From positions 682,001 through 746,000 of the forward strand of contig NZ_FOQI01000001.1 in NCBI RefSeq assembly GCF_900113705.1: a DNA stretch of 64,000 bases, in the 5' to 3' direction. This document shows positions 34,844-43,610 of this stretch, piece by piece; within the stretch, counting starts at the first letter, position 1, and every line of letters starts with the position of its first letter. The notes below the pieces were generated by a model. That model made no database searches. It was not told where the DNA came from and worked only from the letters and a program-made list of their open reading frames with translations. Source of the DNA: Collimonas sp. OK307. GTDB lineage: Bacteria; Pseudomonadota; Gammaproteobacteria; Burkholderiales; Burkholderiaceae_D. The translations under genes and the position numbers were made by a program.

Positions 34844-34884
34844 ATCTGTATTCCTGTTTTTTTTGACGAGTTGAATGCGCGATG

Positions 34885-34921
34885 AACAAGCAGGCAGATG
34901 GGCTTCACCCGACTGCTTGTT
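34885..34921 (-). other. Hairpin after mgtA
   Basis: AACAAGCAG (34885-34893) pairs with CTGCTTGTT (34913-34921), a 9-bp stem directly downstream of the mgtA stop. No immediate T-run on the minus strand, so termination is uncertain. Confidence 0.45.
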
Positions 34922-34937
34922 ACAAGTTAATGTGCGG

Positions 34938-37715
34938 TTAGAACCACTGACCGTAACGACGGATATAGATCGTCTTCACTAACTGAGTCAGCACCATGTA
35001 ACCAACCATGGTGGCGATCAGCCAAAGGAAATACGATTTATCAAGAGGGATGAATCCTATGGATGCAGCCAATGGCGAGAACGGCAGGTAGCAACCGATC
35101 GCGATGGCAATCGAAGTCGACAGCAGCACCGGCAATGTCGCTGTACTTTGAATGAAAGGAATCTTGCGAGTGCGCAGCATATGTACGACCAGCGTCTGTG
35201 AAACCAGGCCTTCAATAAACCAGCCGGAATGCATGATGCTTGCCCCCCCGTCTCCGGTGCCTGCGTAGTAAGCGGCGCCGGCGCCAAACACTGTCCACAT
35301 CAAGACATAGGTAGTCATATCGAATACCGATGAAGTCGGGCCAAGCCAGAGCATGAAACGGCGGATATTCTTGGCTTCCCATTTACGTGGGTTCTTGAGG
35401 AAATCTTCATCCATCTTGTCCCACGGCAGCATCATTTGCGAAATGTCGTAGATCAGGTTTTGAATCAGCAGATGCACCGCCAGCATTGGCTCCCACGGTA
35501 GCCAGGCAGACGCGACCAGCACCGAAAACACGTTGCCAAAATTGGAACTGGCAGTCATGTTCAGATATTTGAGAATATTGCCGAATGTTTCACGCCCCTT
35601 GACGACGCCCTCTTCCAGCACCATCAAGCTCTTTTCAAGCAAGATAATATCGGCGGTTTCTTTCGCAATATCCGCGCCGCTATCAACGGAAATACCAACA
35701 TCGGCATCGCGCAGTGCCGGCGCGTCGTTAATGCCGTCGCCAAGGAAGCCGACTGTATGGCCGTTCGCTTGCAACGCCTTGACTACGCGCGATTTTTGCA
35801 GGGGAGTAAGTTTGGCAAAGACTGTGGTGTACTTGACCGCATCATTCAGGCGCTCATCATCCATCGCCTCAATTTCCGGACCGACCAGGGGCACACCCGG
35901 ATCAAGACCGACATCGCGACAGACTTTGAGCGTCACAATGGCGTTATCGCCAGTCAACACCTTGACTGCAACGCCGTAATCCTGCAAAGCACGAATGGCC
36001 GGTGCGGCAGAGTCCTTTGGCGGATCGAAAAAGGTAAGGAAGCCGCGCACAACCAGTTTCTCTTCGTCAGAGGTCTTGTACTGCGCCTTGGCATCCGCAG
36101 CATCAATCTGGCGTGTCGCGACAACCAGGACACGATAGCCTTCTTCGTTGTATTCCCGCGATTTTTCCAGCAACTCGGTACGCGTTTTTTCATCCAGCGG
36201 CTGTACGACATTACCTTCTTGCGCGTGCGTGCACACCGCCAGCATTTCTTCGACGGCGCCTTTGGACACCATCAACTGTGCGCCGCCTTGATCTTCCACT
36301 ATCACTGACAGACGGCGACGAATGAAATCGAAAGGCATTTCATCGATTTTGCTGTACTGCAGGAGTTTCGCGGCCGGGCCCCGTTCATCAGCATGGCTGA
36401 CAACAGCGATATCCATCAAATTCTTTTGCCCGCTTTGGTGGAAACTGTTCAGCCAGGCGAGTTGCAAGATATTTTTATCTTCTTTGCCACCGATATCCAG
36501 ATGACGTTCCAGGATGATCTTGTCTTGCGTCAACGTGCCAGTCTTATCGGTGCACAATACATCCATAGCGCCAAAATTCTGTACCGAGTTCAAGCGTTTA
36601 ACCACCACTTTGCGCCGCGCCATAGCCATGGCGCCTTTGGCCAGGTTGGCCGAGACGATCATCGGCAACATCTCCGGGGTCAAGCCAACCGCCACCGCCA
36701 ACGCAAATGTCAGTGCCGACATCCAGTCGCCCTTGGTCAGTCCGTTAATCATGAAAACGACAGGCACCATGACCAGCATGAAGCGAATCAACAGCCATGA
36801 AACGCTGCTCACACCACGATCGAAACTGGTTTCAACACGCTTATGGCTCACCACATTTTTTGCCAGCGAACCGAAATAGGTATTGGCGCCGGTGGCCACC
36901 ACCACGGCGGTTGCGGTACCGCTGACGACGTTAGTCCCCATGAAACAGATATCGGAAAGATCAAGCAAGTCCGCTTTGCTGTCAGGATCGGCATTGGTAT
37001 TTGGATCGGCATTGGCGGATTTCTGCGCTACGGCGCCGAGCGTGTCGTATTTTTCGACCGGCAGCGCTTCACCCGTCAGGATTGCCTGGCTGATGAACAG
37101 ATCGCGCGATGCAAACAGCCGGATATCTGCAGGAATCATGTCGCCAGCCTGCAAACTGACTACATCACCGACCACCAGTTCTTGCATTGGAACTTCCCGG
37201 CGCTCAGGCTTGGCGGTATCATTCGTCCGGCGCAGGACAGCGGCAGTGTTACGCACCATGGATTTCAACCGTTCCGCCGCTTGATTCGAGCGGTATTCCT
37301 GATAAAAACGGAGGAAACTACTAAGAAGCACCATCGTCACCAGGATAATGATGCCGGTGTAACTACGATCGTCAGGCTCTTCCAGATAAACATCCGTAAT
37401 AAAGCTGACGCATGCCAGTACCAGCAGCACGATCACGAAGGGGTTTTTAAAGGCTAGGAACAGCTGCACCAGCACGTGTGGCGCCTTGTCGTGCGCGACT
37501 TCGTTTGGGCCGGAGCGCCGCAGACGCTCCGCAGCCTCATGCGCAAACAGGCCTAGTGGCGAGCTTTTGGTGCTATTAAAGGTGGATTGAAAAGGTTTTC
37601 CGGATTCTTCGGCTACGCGCATCGAAATTTCTTCTTCCGATGCAGACGACGTCGATACGAATCCTTTCTGCTTCTGCTTGGGCTGACCTGTTTTATGCGG
37701 TGGTGTCTGAGTCAT
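34938..37715 (-). CDS. mgtA: Magnesium-transporting P-type ATPase (MgtA/MgtB)
   Basis: 925-residue P3B-type ATPase importing Mg2+ across the inner membrane. Phosphorylated aspartate D390 in CTDKTGTLTQD, actuator LTGEALPVEK, PTGE-loop neighbours, hinge GDGINDAPALRDADVGISVDSG and ten expected membrane helices. The ~45-residue N-terminal cytosolic extension is polar. The A-domain linker contains a short NADPNT-NADPDS repeat (residues ~235-247). AGGAGA lies 8 bp before the ATG. Upstream, on the same strand, are two small genes and a MgtC-C-like gene, suggesting a magnesium-stress locus. Confidence 0.95.
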   Translation of the reverse strand: MTQTPPHKTGQPKQKQKGFVSTSSASEEEISMRVAEESGKPFQSTFNSTKSSPLGLFAHEAAERLRRSGPNEVAHDKAPHVLVQLFLAFKNPFVIVLLVLACVSFITDVYLEEPDDRSYTGIIILVTMVLLSSFLRFYQEYRSNQAAERLKSMVRNTAAVLRRTNDTAKPERREVPMQELVVGDVVSLQAGDMIPADIRLFASRDLFISQAILTGEALPVEKYDTLGAVAQKSANADPNTNADPDSKADLLDLSDICFMGTNVVSGTATAVVVATGANTYFGSLAKNVVSHKRVETSFDRGVSSVSWLLIRFMLVMVPVVFMINGLTKGDWMSALTFALAVAVGLTPEMLPMIVSANLAKGAMAMARRKVVVKRLNSVQNFGAMDVLCTDKTGTLTQDKIILERHLDIGGKEDKNILQLAWLNSFHQSGQKNLMDIAVVSHADERGPAAKLLQYSKIDEMPFDFIRRRLSVIVEDQGGAQLMVSKGAVEEMLAVCTHAQEGNVVQPLDEKTRTELLEKSREYNEEGYRVLVVATRQIDAADAKAQYKTSDEEKLVVRGFLTFFDPPKDSAAPAIRALQDYGVAVKVLTGDNAIVTLKVCRDVGLDPGVPLVGPEIEAMDDERLNDAVKYTTVFAKLTPLQKSRVVKALQANGHTVGFLGDGINDAPALRDADVGISVDSGADIAKETADIILLEKSLMVLEEGVVKGRETFGNILKYLNMTASSNFGNVFSVLVASAWLPWEPMLAVHLLIQNLIYDISQMMLPWDKMDEDFLKNPRKWEAKNIRRFMLWLGPTSSVFDMTTYVLMWTVFGAGAAYYAGTGDGGASIMHSGWFIEGLVSQTLVVHMLRTRKIPFIQSTATLPVLLSTSIAIAIGCYLPFSPLAASIGFIPLDKSYFLWLIATMVGYMVLTQLVKTIYIRRYGQWF

Positions 37716-37759
37716 TTGATTCTCCTGCGCCGCGTGGCTGGCGCGAGAAAATCCTGTCT

Positions 37760-37903
37760 TTATTCAGACAATACCATCCCCCGCCGCGCCACGACTAAGC
37801 GTGTTCGGTTGATAAAAATACTTGGACGAAGGCCGCCCGCTGTGGTTATCGTGATGACTATCCAAGCGGGCGTCCTATCGCTGCCTTCGCTGTCGCCTTC
37901 CAT
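37760..37903 (-). CDS. Possible 47-codon leader ORF of mgtA
   Basis: ATG at 37903 has AAAGGA five bases upstream; the frame reads MEGDSEGSDRTPAWIVITIT and stops 44 bp before mgtA. A long-range stem (CGCCCGCT at 37834-37841 with AGCGGGCG at 37865-37872) lies inside it. It might be a regulatory leader peptide, but it is not proline-rich like known mgtA leaders and no homolog is known to me. Confidence 0.25.
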   Translation of the reverse strand: MEGDSEGSDRTPAWIVITITTAGGLRPSIFINRTRLVVARRGMVLSE

Positions 37904-38009
37904 GAAATCCTTTAGTTTTAGTTACACTTGTTGAAGTTAATTTTTCCGTGCCCTCTTGTGTACATTTGCAAGCACACAGCCTTGATGAAACCCATTTTTT
38001 TCACGCCAA

Positions 38010-38162
38010 TCAATGATTCATAAAGATGGGAGCGGTGTACACCTGCTTTGCGCTATCCACCTCCAATGGCGACAATATATTCAATAGAATAAACAGCCAG
38101 GCCATGGCTACAGCGAGGGCTAGCAATACTGCGTTTCTTGCGCTTAAAAATTGATGATGCAT
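38010..38162 (-). CDS. Small single-pass membrane protein (50 aa) upstream of mgtA
   Basis: Too short for usual ORF filters but well supported: GGAGG five to six bases before the ATG, start MHHQFLSARNAVLLALAVAM, one hydrophobic helix at residues ~10-28 (AVLLALAVAMAWLFILLNIL), then a short polar tail ending APIFMNH. It follows the 62-residue ORF by 30 bp and precedes mgtA by ~295 bp on the same strand. By position it could modulate MgtA, as small peptides do in enterics, but no sequence relation to MgtS or MgtR is seen. Confidence 0.55.
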   Translation of the reverse strand: MHHQFLSARNAVLLALAVAMAWLFILLNILSPLEVDSAKQVYTAPIFMNH

Positions 38163-38192
38163 ACCCACCTCCGTACGCGATTCTTTTAACTC

Positions 38193-38381
38193 TCAATGAC
38201 CGTTGTTACCCGTCAAAGCCCCATAAATGCCGTAATTCGGAGTGTGTTGCCGAGGGTCGTGCGAACGTATCTCGCGTACATTTGTAGTGGCCTGGCGTGC
38301 AGTCCAGCCGAAAATCCAGCCTTTGGATTTGTTTGCAGCGCGAGACTGTTGATTGTTGGTTGCGAATAATTTGATTGTCAT
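38193..38381 (-). CDS. Small basic protein (62 aa) in the mgtA locus
   Basis: Starts MTIKLFATNNQQSRAANKSK at 38381 with GAGG seven bases upstream. The protein is polar and basic with a tryptophan-glycine patch (GWIFGWTARQA) and ends NYGIYGALTGNNGH. No family recognised. It sits in the same orientation between the MgtC-C-like gene and the 50-residue membrane protein, with hairpins upstream (38412-38433 and 38575-38611). Confidence 0.45.
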   Translation of the reverse strand: MTIKLFATNNQQSRAANKSKGWIFGWTARQATTNVREIRSHDPRQHTPNYGIYGALTGNNGH

Positions 38382-38411
38382 GATTTGCCTCAAATGGTCG
38401 TGATTGATTAG

Positions 38412-38611
38412 CGGCTCTTCGAATGGAGAGCCGGTATCAGAGGCAAGTAAGGGCCGCGCATGAGGTGCATGCGCAATGACAAGACGCCAGGCAGGTTTTT
38501 AGCCAGCCTGACAGCGGTGTGGAAGCAAACGATATGTGATCGTTATGCCAGCGGATCGCTAGTTCATCAACAGCTAGCCTGTCGACGCTGGAAAATAACG
38601 GCGACAGGCTA
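38412..38611 (-). other. Two stem-loops upstream of the small mgtA-locus genes
   Basis: Stem 1: CGGCTCT (38412-38418) with AGAGCCG (38427-38433). Stem 2: TAGCCTGTCG (38575-38584) with CGACAGGCTA (38602-38611), a perfect 10-bp stem with 17-nt loop. They lie in the 335-bp gene-free stretch between the MgtC-C-like gene and the 62-residue ORF. They may be a leader structure or weak terminator; no T-run follows either. Confidence 0.4.
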
Positions 38612-38716
38612 AAGCAATATCAGAAGAAAAACGGCAACACTGCACAGCCCTTGCTTGCGTATTAGAGATGCCTTACAACAGGGACAACTGGGAGGACAGT
38701 CCAAGTCAACATTCCT

Positions 38717-39166
38717 TTATAAGCGCGCCGGGTTGGCAACCGGTTCATGGTTGCCGACAGCTGGTGAGTGGGCTGAAGAATTCGGGCGATACCGGTCCTT
38801 CAGTGCGTTGCCTGGCGATGCCAGTAGTGATTTTTCCGTGATGCTTTCCCAATGGATGTTGCGCACGCTTTTTTCCAAACCCAGGCGATTCACCAGCCGC
38901 ACCAAAGCTGCACGTTCACTAACCGAGCACAGTAATTCGATAGTGATGCGGCTCAAAAACCGCGAAACAGAGCGTTGATAACAATCATATTGCGCCAGGC
39001 CATCTTGCAGGCATAACCGCAACAAGTCTTTGATGGCGGCACTGTCCGCGCTACGAACGAGCGTAACGATGCGGTAGGGAAACCGTGCGTGCGATGTTTG
39101 TTGCACGCCCGCGCTGTACGCCGCACATGCCCGGGACGTATTTATTTGTCTGGAAAGATGGGACAC
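38717..39166 (-). CDS. Free-standing MgtC C-terminal-domain-like protein
   Basis: 149 residues from GTG 39166, chosen because AAGGAG sits six bases upstream; no upstream ATG has this. Residues ~28-105 (FPYRIVTLVRSADSAAIKDLLRLC... LSRITIELLCSVSERAALVRLVNRLGLEKSVRNIHW) follow the ACT-like fold pattern of the cytosolic C-terminal domain of MgtC proteins, with the ending V..I/V.W typical of that domain. The membrane part of MgtC is absent. Cysteine-containing N-terminus and polar C-terminal tail are unassigned. Family call is by pattern only; location in an mgtA locus supports it. Confidence 0.55.
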   Translation of the reverse strand: MSHLSRQINTSRACAAYSAGVQQTSHARFPYRIVTLVRSADSAAIKDLLRLCLQDGLAQYDCYQRSVSRFLSRITIELLCSVSERAALVRLVNRLGLEKSVRNIHWESITEKSLLASPGNALKDRYRPNSSAHSPAVGNHEPVANPARL

Positions 39167-39604
39167 ATCAATCTCCTTTAACCAATACTTCCGCAATGGC
39201 AATGACGTAATCAGTCAGGACGAGCGAGGTCGAAACCAGGCTAGGCACGAAAAATTCGTTATAGCAGTGCGGAAAACGGTTAATAACCGAATTGAATAAT
39301 TGGATGGGGATTTAAAGTGCGGTCTTGCTGGTCGCATCTACAACTCGGCTTGCGCAAAACTGTAGCGGAGGGAGGTCTGCTAAAACTATGCGGGCTGTGC
39401 CGGGCTGATCACCCATCCACTTCTACTATTAGAACTACAGTCCACAGTGGACCTCCATATAATGCAATGCCCGAAGTGTATAGATTTAATAACAAGTGTG
39501 TCAAGAACAAACCCGACCTTATTTTGTAAGGAATTTCTGAAAATTGGAACACGGATAAAATAAGAGATTGCCGTAAAGCACACCACCATCATCATTGGAA
39601 TCTT
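39167..39604. other. Gene-free region with a palindrome and -10 box
   Basis: About 440 bases. It contains GTCCACAGTGGAC (39440-39452), a perfect 13-bp palindrome, followed by TATAAT (39458-39463). This could be an operator-promoter for the flavin reductase, with a leader of ~135 nt. The rest shows nothing recognisable. Confidence 0.4.
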
Positions 39605-40174
39605 ATGCAAAATATTCAAGCTGTAGAACTGGCCAAAGCCTATCGCCTGCTCAACCACGGCCCTACCACCATCGTCACCAGCGCGCATGGCGGCGTCAGC
39701 AACGTGATGGCGGCAGCGTGGGCGATGTCGCTCGATTTCGATCCGCCCAAAGTGCTGCTGGTGATCGACAGCAGCACCCTGACCCGCGAACTGGTGGAAG
39801 CGTCCGGCGAGTTCGCCTTGAATATCCCGACGCGGGCACTGGCTGAAACCACGTTGGCGGTGGGATCCAGTTCGGGCCGCGACGGCGACAAATTTTCCGC
39901 GCTGGATATTGCGACGTTCCCGGCGGAGAAAATTGCGGCGCCGCTAATGTCCGGCTGCCTGGCTTGGCTCGAATGCAAGGTGATTCCCGAACCGCACAAC
40001 CAGCAGCGCTACGATCTGTTTATCGCCGAAGTGGTCGCCGCCCGGGCCGATGCAGCCGCCTTTTCCGCAGGCCGCTGGCATTTCCCGGCTGACGATCAAC
40101 GCTCGCTGCACTATCTGTCCGGCGGCGCCTTCTTTGCTACCGGCGAAGCATTCAATGTCGAACTGAAGACGTAA
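39605..40174 (+). CDS. Flavin reductase-like FMN-binding protein
   Basis: 189 residues of the flavin reductase-like split-barrel family: AYRLLNHGPTTIVTSAHGGVSNVMAAAWAMSLDFDPPKVLLVI, then TRELVEASGEFALNIPT and GRDGDKF, ending with a YLSGGAFFATGEA stretch. Such proteins bind FMN and either supply reduced flavin or have unknown redox roles. It stands alone; no partner oxygenase is next to it. Confidence 0.85.
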   Translation: MQNIQAVELAKAYRLLNHGPTTIVTSAHGGVSNVMAAAWAMSLDFDPPKVLLVIDSSTLTRELVEASGEFALNIPTRALAETTLAVGSSSGRDGDKFSALDIATFPAEKIAAPLMSGCLAWLECKVIPEPHNQQRYDLFIAEVVAARADAAAFSAGRWHFPADDQRSLHYLSGGAFFATGEAFNVELKT

Positions 40175-40291
40175 CGAGGATTCAATTCCCCGCAGACAAG
40201 GAATCAACTGTGATCGACGCGGATTTCCAACTTTGCTCAAACCTTTTTAATGCCTGATTGATATTTGCTTAATCTGACCTAGCATTCAGTT

Positions 40292-40313
40292 TAGCGTGCG
40301 GGTTCGCACGCTA
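40292..40313. promoter_or_regulatory. Perfect 9-bp hairpin/palindrome
   Basis: TAGCGTGCG-GGTT-CGCACGCTA, between the flavin reductase and the DUF3303-like gene. No T-run, so either an operator or an RNA hairpin. Confidence 0.4.
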
Positions 40314-40404
40314 TAACGCGCTGCTCAAACGATAATGCAAGAGAAGGAGTCAAGACAAAATCGCTGGCAAGACAGCGCTTCACAGATGGCGAAGGAGAAA
40401 TCCC

Positions 40405-40686
40405 ATGAAATTCATAACGACGTTCTCTTGGAAAGCCGACCCGAAGATCCGCGAGGAAGGTATTGCCCGCTTCAAAAAGACTGGCGGACTACCGCCAAAA
40501 GGGGTCACGCTGCTGGGACGCTGGACACGCGTCGACTTAAACGGCGGCTTTGATCTGATTGAGAGTGACGATCCAAAAGCCATGGCGGAGTTTTCATTGA
40601 TGTGGAGCGACCTGATGGAATTAACGACGGTCCCTATTCTTGAAGATGAGGCGTTGGCTGCGGTATTGCAGCGCATCGACAACTAA
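40405..40686 (+). CDS. DUF3303-like small protein
   Basis: 93 residues: MKFITTFSWKADPKIREEGIARFKKTGGLPPKGVTLLGRW, then GGFDLIESDDPKAMAEFSLMWSDLMELTTVPILEDE. This ferredoxin-like dimeric fold is typical of DUF3303/YCII-type proteins, function unknown. GAAGGAGAAA lies before the ATG. A longer overlapping frame (40335) is a shadow. Confidence 0.8.
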   Translation: MKFITTFSWKADPKIREEGIARFKKTGGLPPKGVTLLGRWTRVDLNGGFDLIESDDPKAMAEFSLMWSDLMELTTVPILEDEALAAVLQRIDN

Positions 40687-40926
40687 AAGGCGGCATTCAA
40701 ATTGGCGCAAGCGCCCGTTAGCGGAACGATTGATCAAACCGTGAAGCATGAGCCCCGATCACGGGCGCGCCCTGCCGTAGCATGAATATACCGGGTCGCC
40801 GGCATTTTCCCTATGTGCAACTGCATTCGCGTCCTAAGCCATTGACGCCATCGCCTTTATTACCACGAAGTATTTAACGTTGGCCCGGAAGCTGAACGAC
40901 GGTTCAGTCCCATGGCGGCAGTGGCA

Positions 40927-41685
40927 TCATCCGCGCCCGATAAACGGCATATTGGTCGCCATCACCGTCATGAACTGAACGTTCGCATCCAGCGGCAAAC
41001 TGGCCATATACAGCACCGCATTGGCGACATTTTCAACTGACATCGTCGGTTCCACGGCGATTTGGCCGTTGGCTTGCAAGATGCCCTGCTCCATCCGTTC
41101 AGTCATGTCGGTGGCGGCATTGCCGATATCGATCTGGCCGCAGGCGATATTGTATTTACGGCCGTCCAGCGAGGTCGACTTGGTAAGACCCGTAATGGCG
41201 TGCTTGGTCGCGGTATAGGCCACCGAATTGGGCCTTGGCACATGGGCCGCAATCGAACCGTTATTGATGATGCGGCCACCGCCCGGCGTTTGCACCTTCA
41301 TGATGCGGAACGCTTCCTGCGTACACAGGAAAGCGCCGCTCAGATTGACATCGACGGACGCTTTCCATTGCGCGAAATCGACATCTTCCAGCGATGCCGA
41401 CTTGGTAAAGATACCGGCATTATTGAACAGCAGATCCAGCCGGCCAAACTGCTCTCGGACTTTTTCAAATAGCGCTTTGACCGACGCCGGATCGCTGACA
41501 TCCGCAGACACCGGCAAGGCATGTGCACCCAGCGCCCCTGCAGCGGCAATCGTGTCCTCCAATGCGGCGATGCGTCGGCCCGCCAGCACCACGCTGTAAT
41601 CGTTACGCAGCAAGGCTAGAGCGATGTGCTTGCCGATTCCCGAGCCTGCGCCTGTAACCAGAGCGACTTTTTTCATTGTTGCCAT
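40927..41685 (-). CDS. Short-chain dehydrogenase/reductase
   Basis: 252 residues, classical SDR. Cofactor motif TGAGSGIG near residue 12, NNAG at ~90, catalytic Ser in NNGSIAAH, and Y-x3-K in YTATKH. The arginine after the second beta strand (AGRRIAAL) suggests NADP(H). Substrate unknown. It stands alone, divergent from the amino-acid ABC operon. Confidence 0.9.
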   Translation of the reverse strand: MATMKKVALVTGAGSGIGKHIALALLRNDYSVVLAGRRIAALEDTIAAAGALGAHALPVSADVSDPASVKALFEKVREQFGRLDLLFNNAGIFTKSASLEDVDFAQWKASVDVNLSGAFLCTQEAFRIMKVQTPGGGRIINNGSIAAHVPRPNSVAYTATKHAITGLTKSTSLDGRKYNIACGQIDIGNAATDMTERMEQGILQANGQIAVEPTMSVENVANAVLYMASLPLDANVQFMTVMATNMPFIGRG

Positions 41686-41920
41686 ATCCTGTGCTCCTTG
41701 ACCTGTTTTCTACATTAATTTCCTACATCCACTTCCCTCATTTTAACGGTGTTTCCGTGCCAGGCCGGTATCGCCTGAACACGGCGCGCAAACTTGTAAT
41801 ATTCAAATGCAACTTTGATCGTTCACACCAATATGTTGTTTTGTTAATCTGCCCTGCATGGCGATCGCTTTTCACGTTCCGCCAAACAAATCGAAATGCC
41901 AACCAGGGACCACCATAACA

Positions 41921-42736
41921 ATGAAATCACTTGCCATCTTATTTACCGGCCTGACGCTGCTGTCGGGACTGGCCCATGCAGACAAACTCGACGACATCAA
42001 GAAGGCCGGCGTATTGCGGGTCGCCACTTTCGACGGCAATCCGCCGTTTGGCTTTGTCGATCAGAAGACCAATAAAATCATCGGCCTGGATGTCGACTAC
42101 GCCAACGAAGTCGCAAAAAAGCTCGGCGTCAAAGTGGAACTGGTGCCGACCAATCCTGCCAACCGGATTCCCTTGCTGACATCCGGCAAGGTCGATGTGG
42201 TTTTCGCCAATTTCACCATCAACGCCGAGCGCGCCCAGGTGATCGACTTCAGCATTCCCTATTTCGCTTCCGGCCAGCAGTTCCTGGCCAAGAAAGGTGT
42301 CCTGAAAAATGCAACGCAAATTACTGAGCTGCGTATAGGAACCGACAAAGGCACCACCATGGAAACCACTTTGCGCGAGAAATACCCGGCAGCCAAGGTT
42401 GTTCTATACGATGACACCCCGTTTGCCCTGGCCGCCCTGCGCAACGGCAACGTCCAGGCAATCACCCAGGACGGCTCCAAGCTGATCGCACTGCTGGCGA
42501 ATATCCCGGATAAGGAAAAATATGAAATCCCGGCATTTGCCATTTCCGAAGAGTACGAAGGCATCGGCGTGCCCAAGGGTGAAACCCGCCTGGTCAATGT
42601 ACTGAATGAGACCCTGCACGAATTTGAAAAGAATGGCACCGCGCTCAAGATCTACGACAAGTGGTTCGGCCCCAACAGCAAATCGCCGTTGCCGCGCCTG
42701 TTCAAGATCGGCGATACCAAGCTGAGTCAAAACTAG
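41921..42736 (+). CDS. Amino-acid ABC transporter substrate-binding protein (family 3)
   Basis: 271 residues from ATG 41921; the open frame starts earlier but the signal peptide (MKSLAILFTGLTLLSGLAHAD) begins here. Family-3 pattern: IKKAGVLRVATFDGNPPFGFVDQKTNKIIGLDVDYANEVAKKLGVKVELVPTNPANRIPLLTSGKVDVVFANFT. The residues around GFVD and NRIP suit polar amino acids. Followed by two permeases; the cognate ATPase is not adjacent. Confidence 0.92.
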   Translation: MKSLAILFTGLTLLSGLAHADKLDDIKKAGVLRVATFDGNPPFGFVDQKTNKIIGLDVDYANEVAKKLGVKVELVPTNPANRIPLLTSGKVDVVFANFTINAERAQVIDFSIPYFASGQQFLAKKGVLKNATQITELRIGTDKGTTMETTLREKYPAAKVVLYDDTPFALAALRNGNVQAITQDGSKLIALLANIPDKEKYEIPAFAISEEYEGIGVPKGETRLVNVLNETLHEFEKNGTALKIYDKWFGPNSKSPLPRLFKIGDTKLSQN

Positions 42737-42760
42737 TCATCCACCGTGTATCTGTCTTGC

Positions 42761-42834
42761 ACCGGCAATCCTTGGGGCCTATTAGCACTTAATTTGGGAG
42801 TGCTAATAGGCCCCGAGGTTACCGGTGGTTTTTT
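42761..42834 (+). terminator. Large attenuating terminator between binding-protein and permease genes
   Basis: Left arm from ACCGG (42761) through GGGGCCTATTAGCACT (42774-42789), 9-nt loop, right arm AGTGCTAATAGGCCCC (42799-42814) through ACCGGT, then TTTTTT (42829-42834). The inner 16 bp are perfectly paired. A strong rho-independent structure that would let only part of transcription reach the permeases. Confidence 0.85.
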
Positions 42835-42857
42835 GTTTACCTGTAGCAAAGTAAAAA

Positions 42858-43610
42858 ATGACTGAGTTTCAATCGATCCTGGGGCAAATGCTGGCCCCCA
42901 AATACCTGGGCTGGCTGGTCGACGGCCTGTGGCTGACGCTGCTGCTGTCCGCCATAGTCAGCGTACTTTCCACCTTGCTGGGCATAGTCATTGCAGCTGC
43001 ACGCTCCAGCCAGCGGTGTTTCCTGTCACTGCCTGCCCGCGGCTTTCTCTCCATATTCCGCAATACCCCGCTGCTGGCGCAACTGTTTTTCTGGTATTTC
43101 GGCGTCTCCAGCCTGTTGCCGGAATCTGCAGTGGCATGGCTGAATACAGTACATAGCCTGGCGCTGGGGCCTTATCTGAAATTGACATGGCCATCGTTCG
43201 AGCTGCTCTGCGCGATCTTCGGCCTGAGCCTGTATTCCGCCGCCTACGTCAGCGAAGAAATCCGCGCCGGCATGCGTGGCGTTGCAGATGCGCAAAGACT
43301 GGCGGCTGCGGCACTCGGCTTGAATCGCTGGCAGGGATTACGTTACGTGATCCTGCCGCAGGCAATACGCATCGCACTGCCGCCCTTGCTTGGCCAATAC
43401 ATGAATATCGTCAAGAACACTTCATTGACCATGACCATCGGCCTGGCTGAACTGTCTTACACCTCGCGCCAGGTAGAAGCGCAAACCTTCAAGACATTCC
43501 AGGCTTTCGGCGTGGCGACCTTGTTTTACATCGCCACCATCGCGCTGATTGAAACAATGGGGCAACTGATCCGGCGCCGACAGAAACTTGCCGGCAACGT
43601 GCAGCGATGA
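42858..43610 (+). CDS. Amino-acid ABC transporter permease 1 (HisM/GltJ type)
   Basis: 250 residues with about five hydrophobic segments. HEQ-type loop: EEIRAGMRGVADAQRLAAAALGLNRWQGLRYVILPQAIRIALPPL, the family coupling-helix signature. It overlaps the second permease by 4 bp (ATGA). The weak ribosome-binding site and the upstream terminator suggest deliberately low expression. Confidence 0.92.
   Translation: MTEFQSILGQMLAPKYLGWLVDGLWLTLLLSAIVSVLSTLLGIVIAAARSSQRCFLSLPARGFLSIFRNTPLLAQLFFWYFGVSSLLPESAVAWLNTVHSLALGPYLKLTWPSFELLCAIFGLSLYSAAYVSEEIRAGMRGVADAQRLAAAALGLNRWQGLRYVILPQAIRIALPPLLGQYMNIVKNTSLTMTIGLAELSYTSRQVEAQTFKTFQAFGVATLFYIATIALIETMGQLIRRRQKLAGNVQR

Noticed and set aside
40335-40553. 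72-codon frame overlapping the DUF3303-like gene
   Set aside because: The overlapping gene has family motifs and the better ribosome-binding site.
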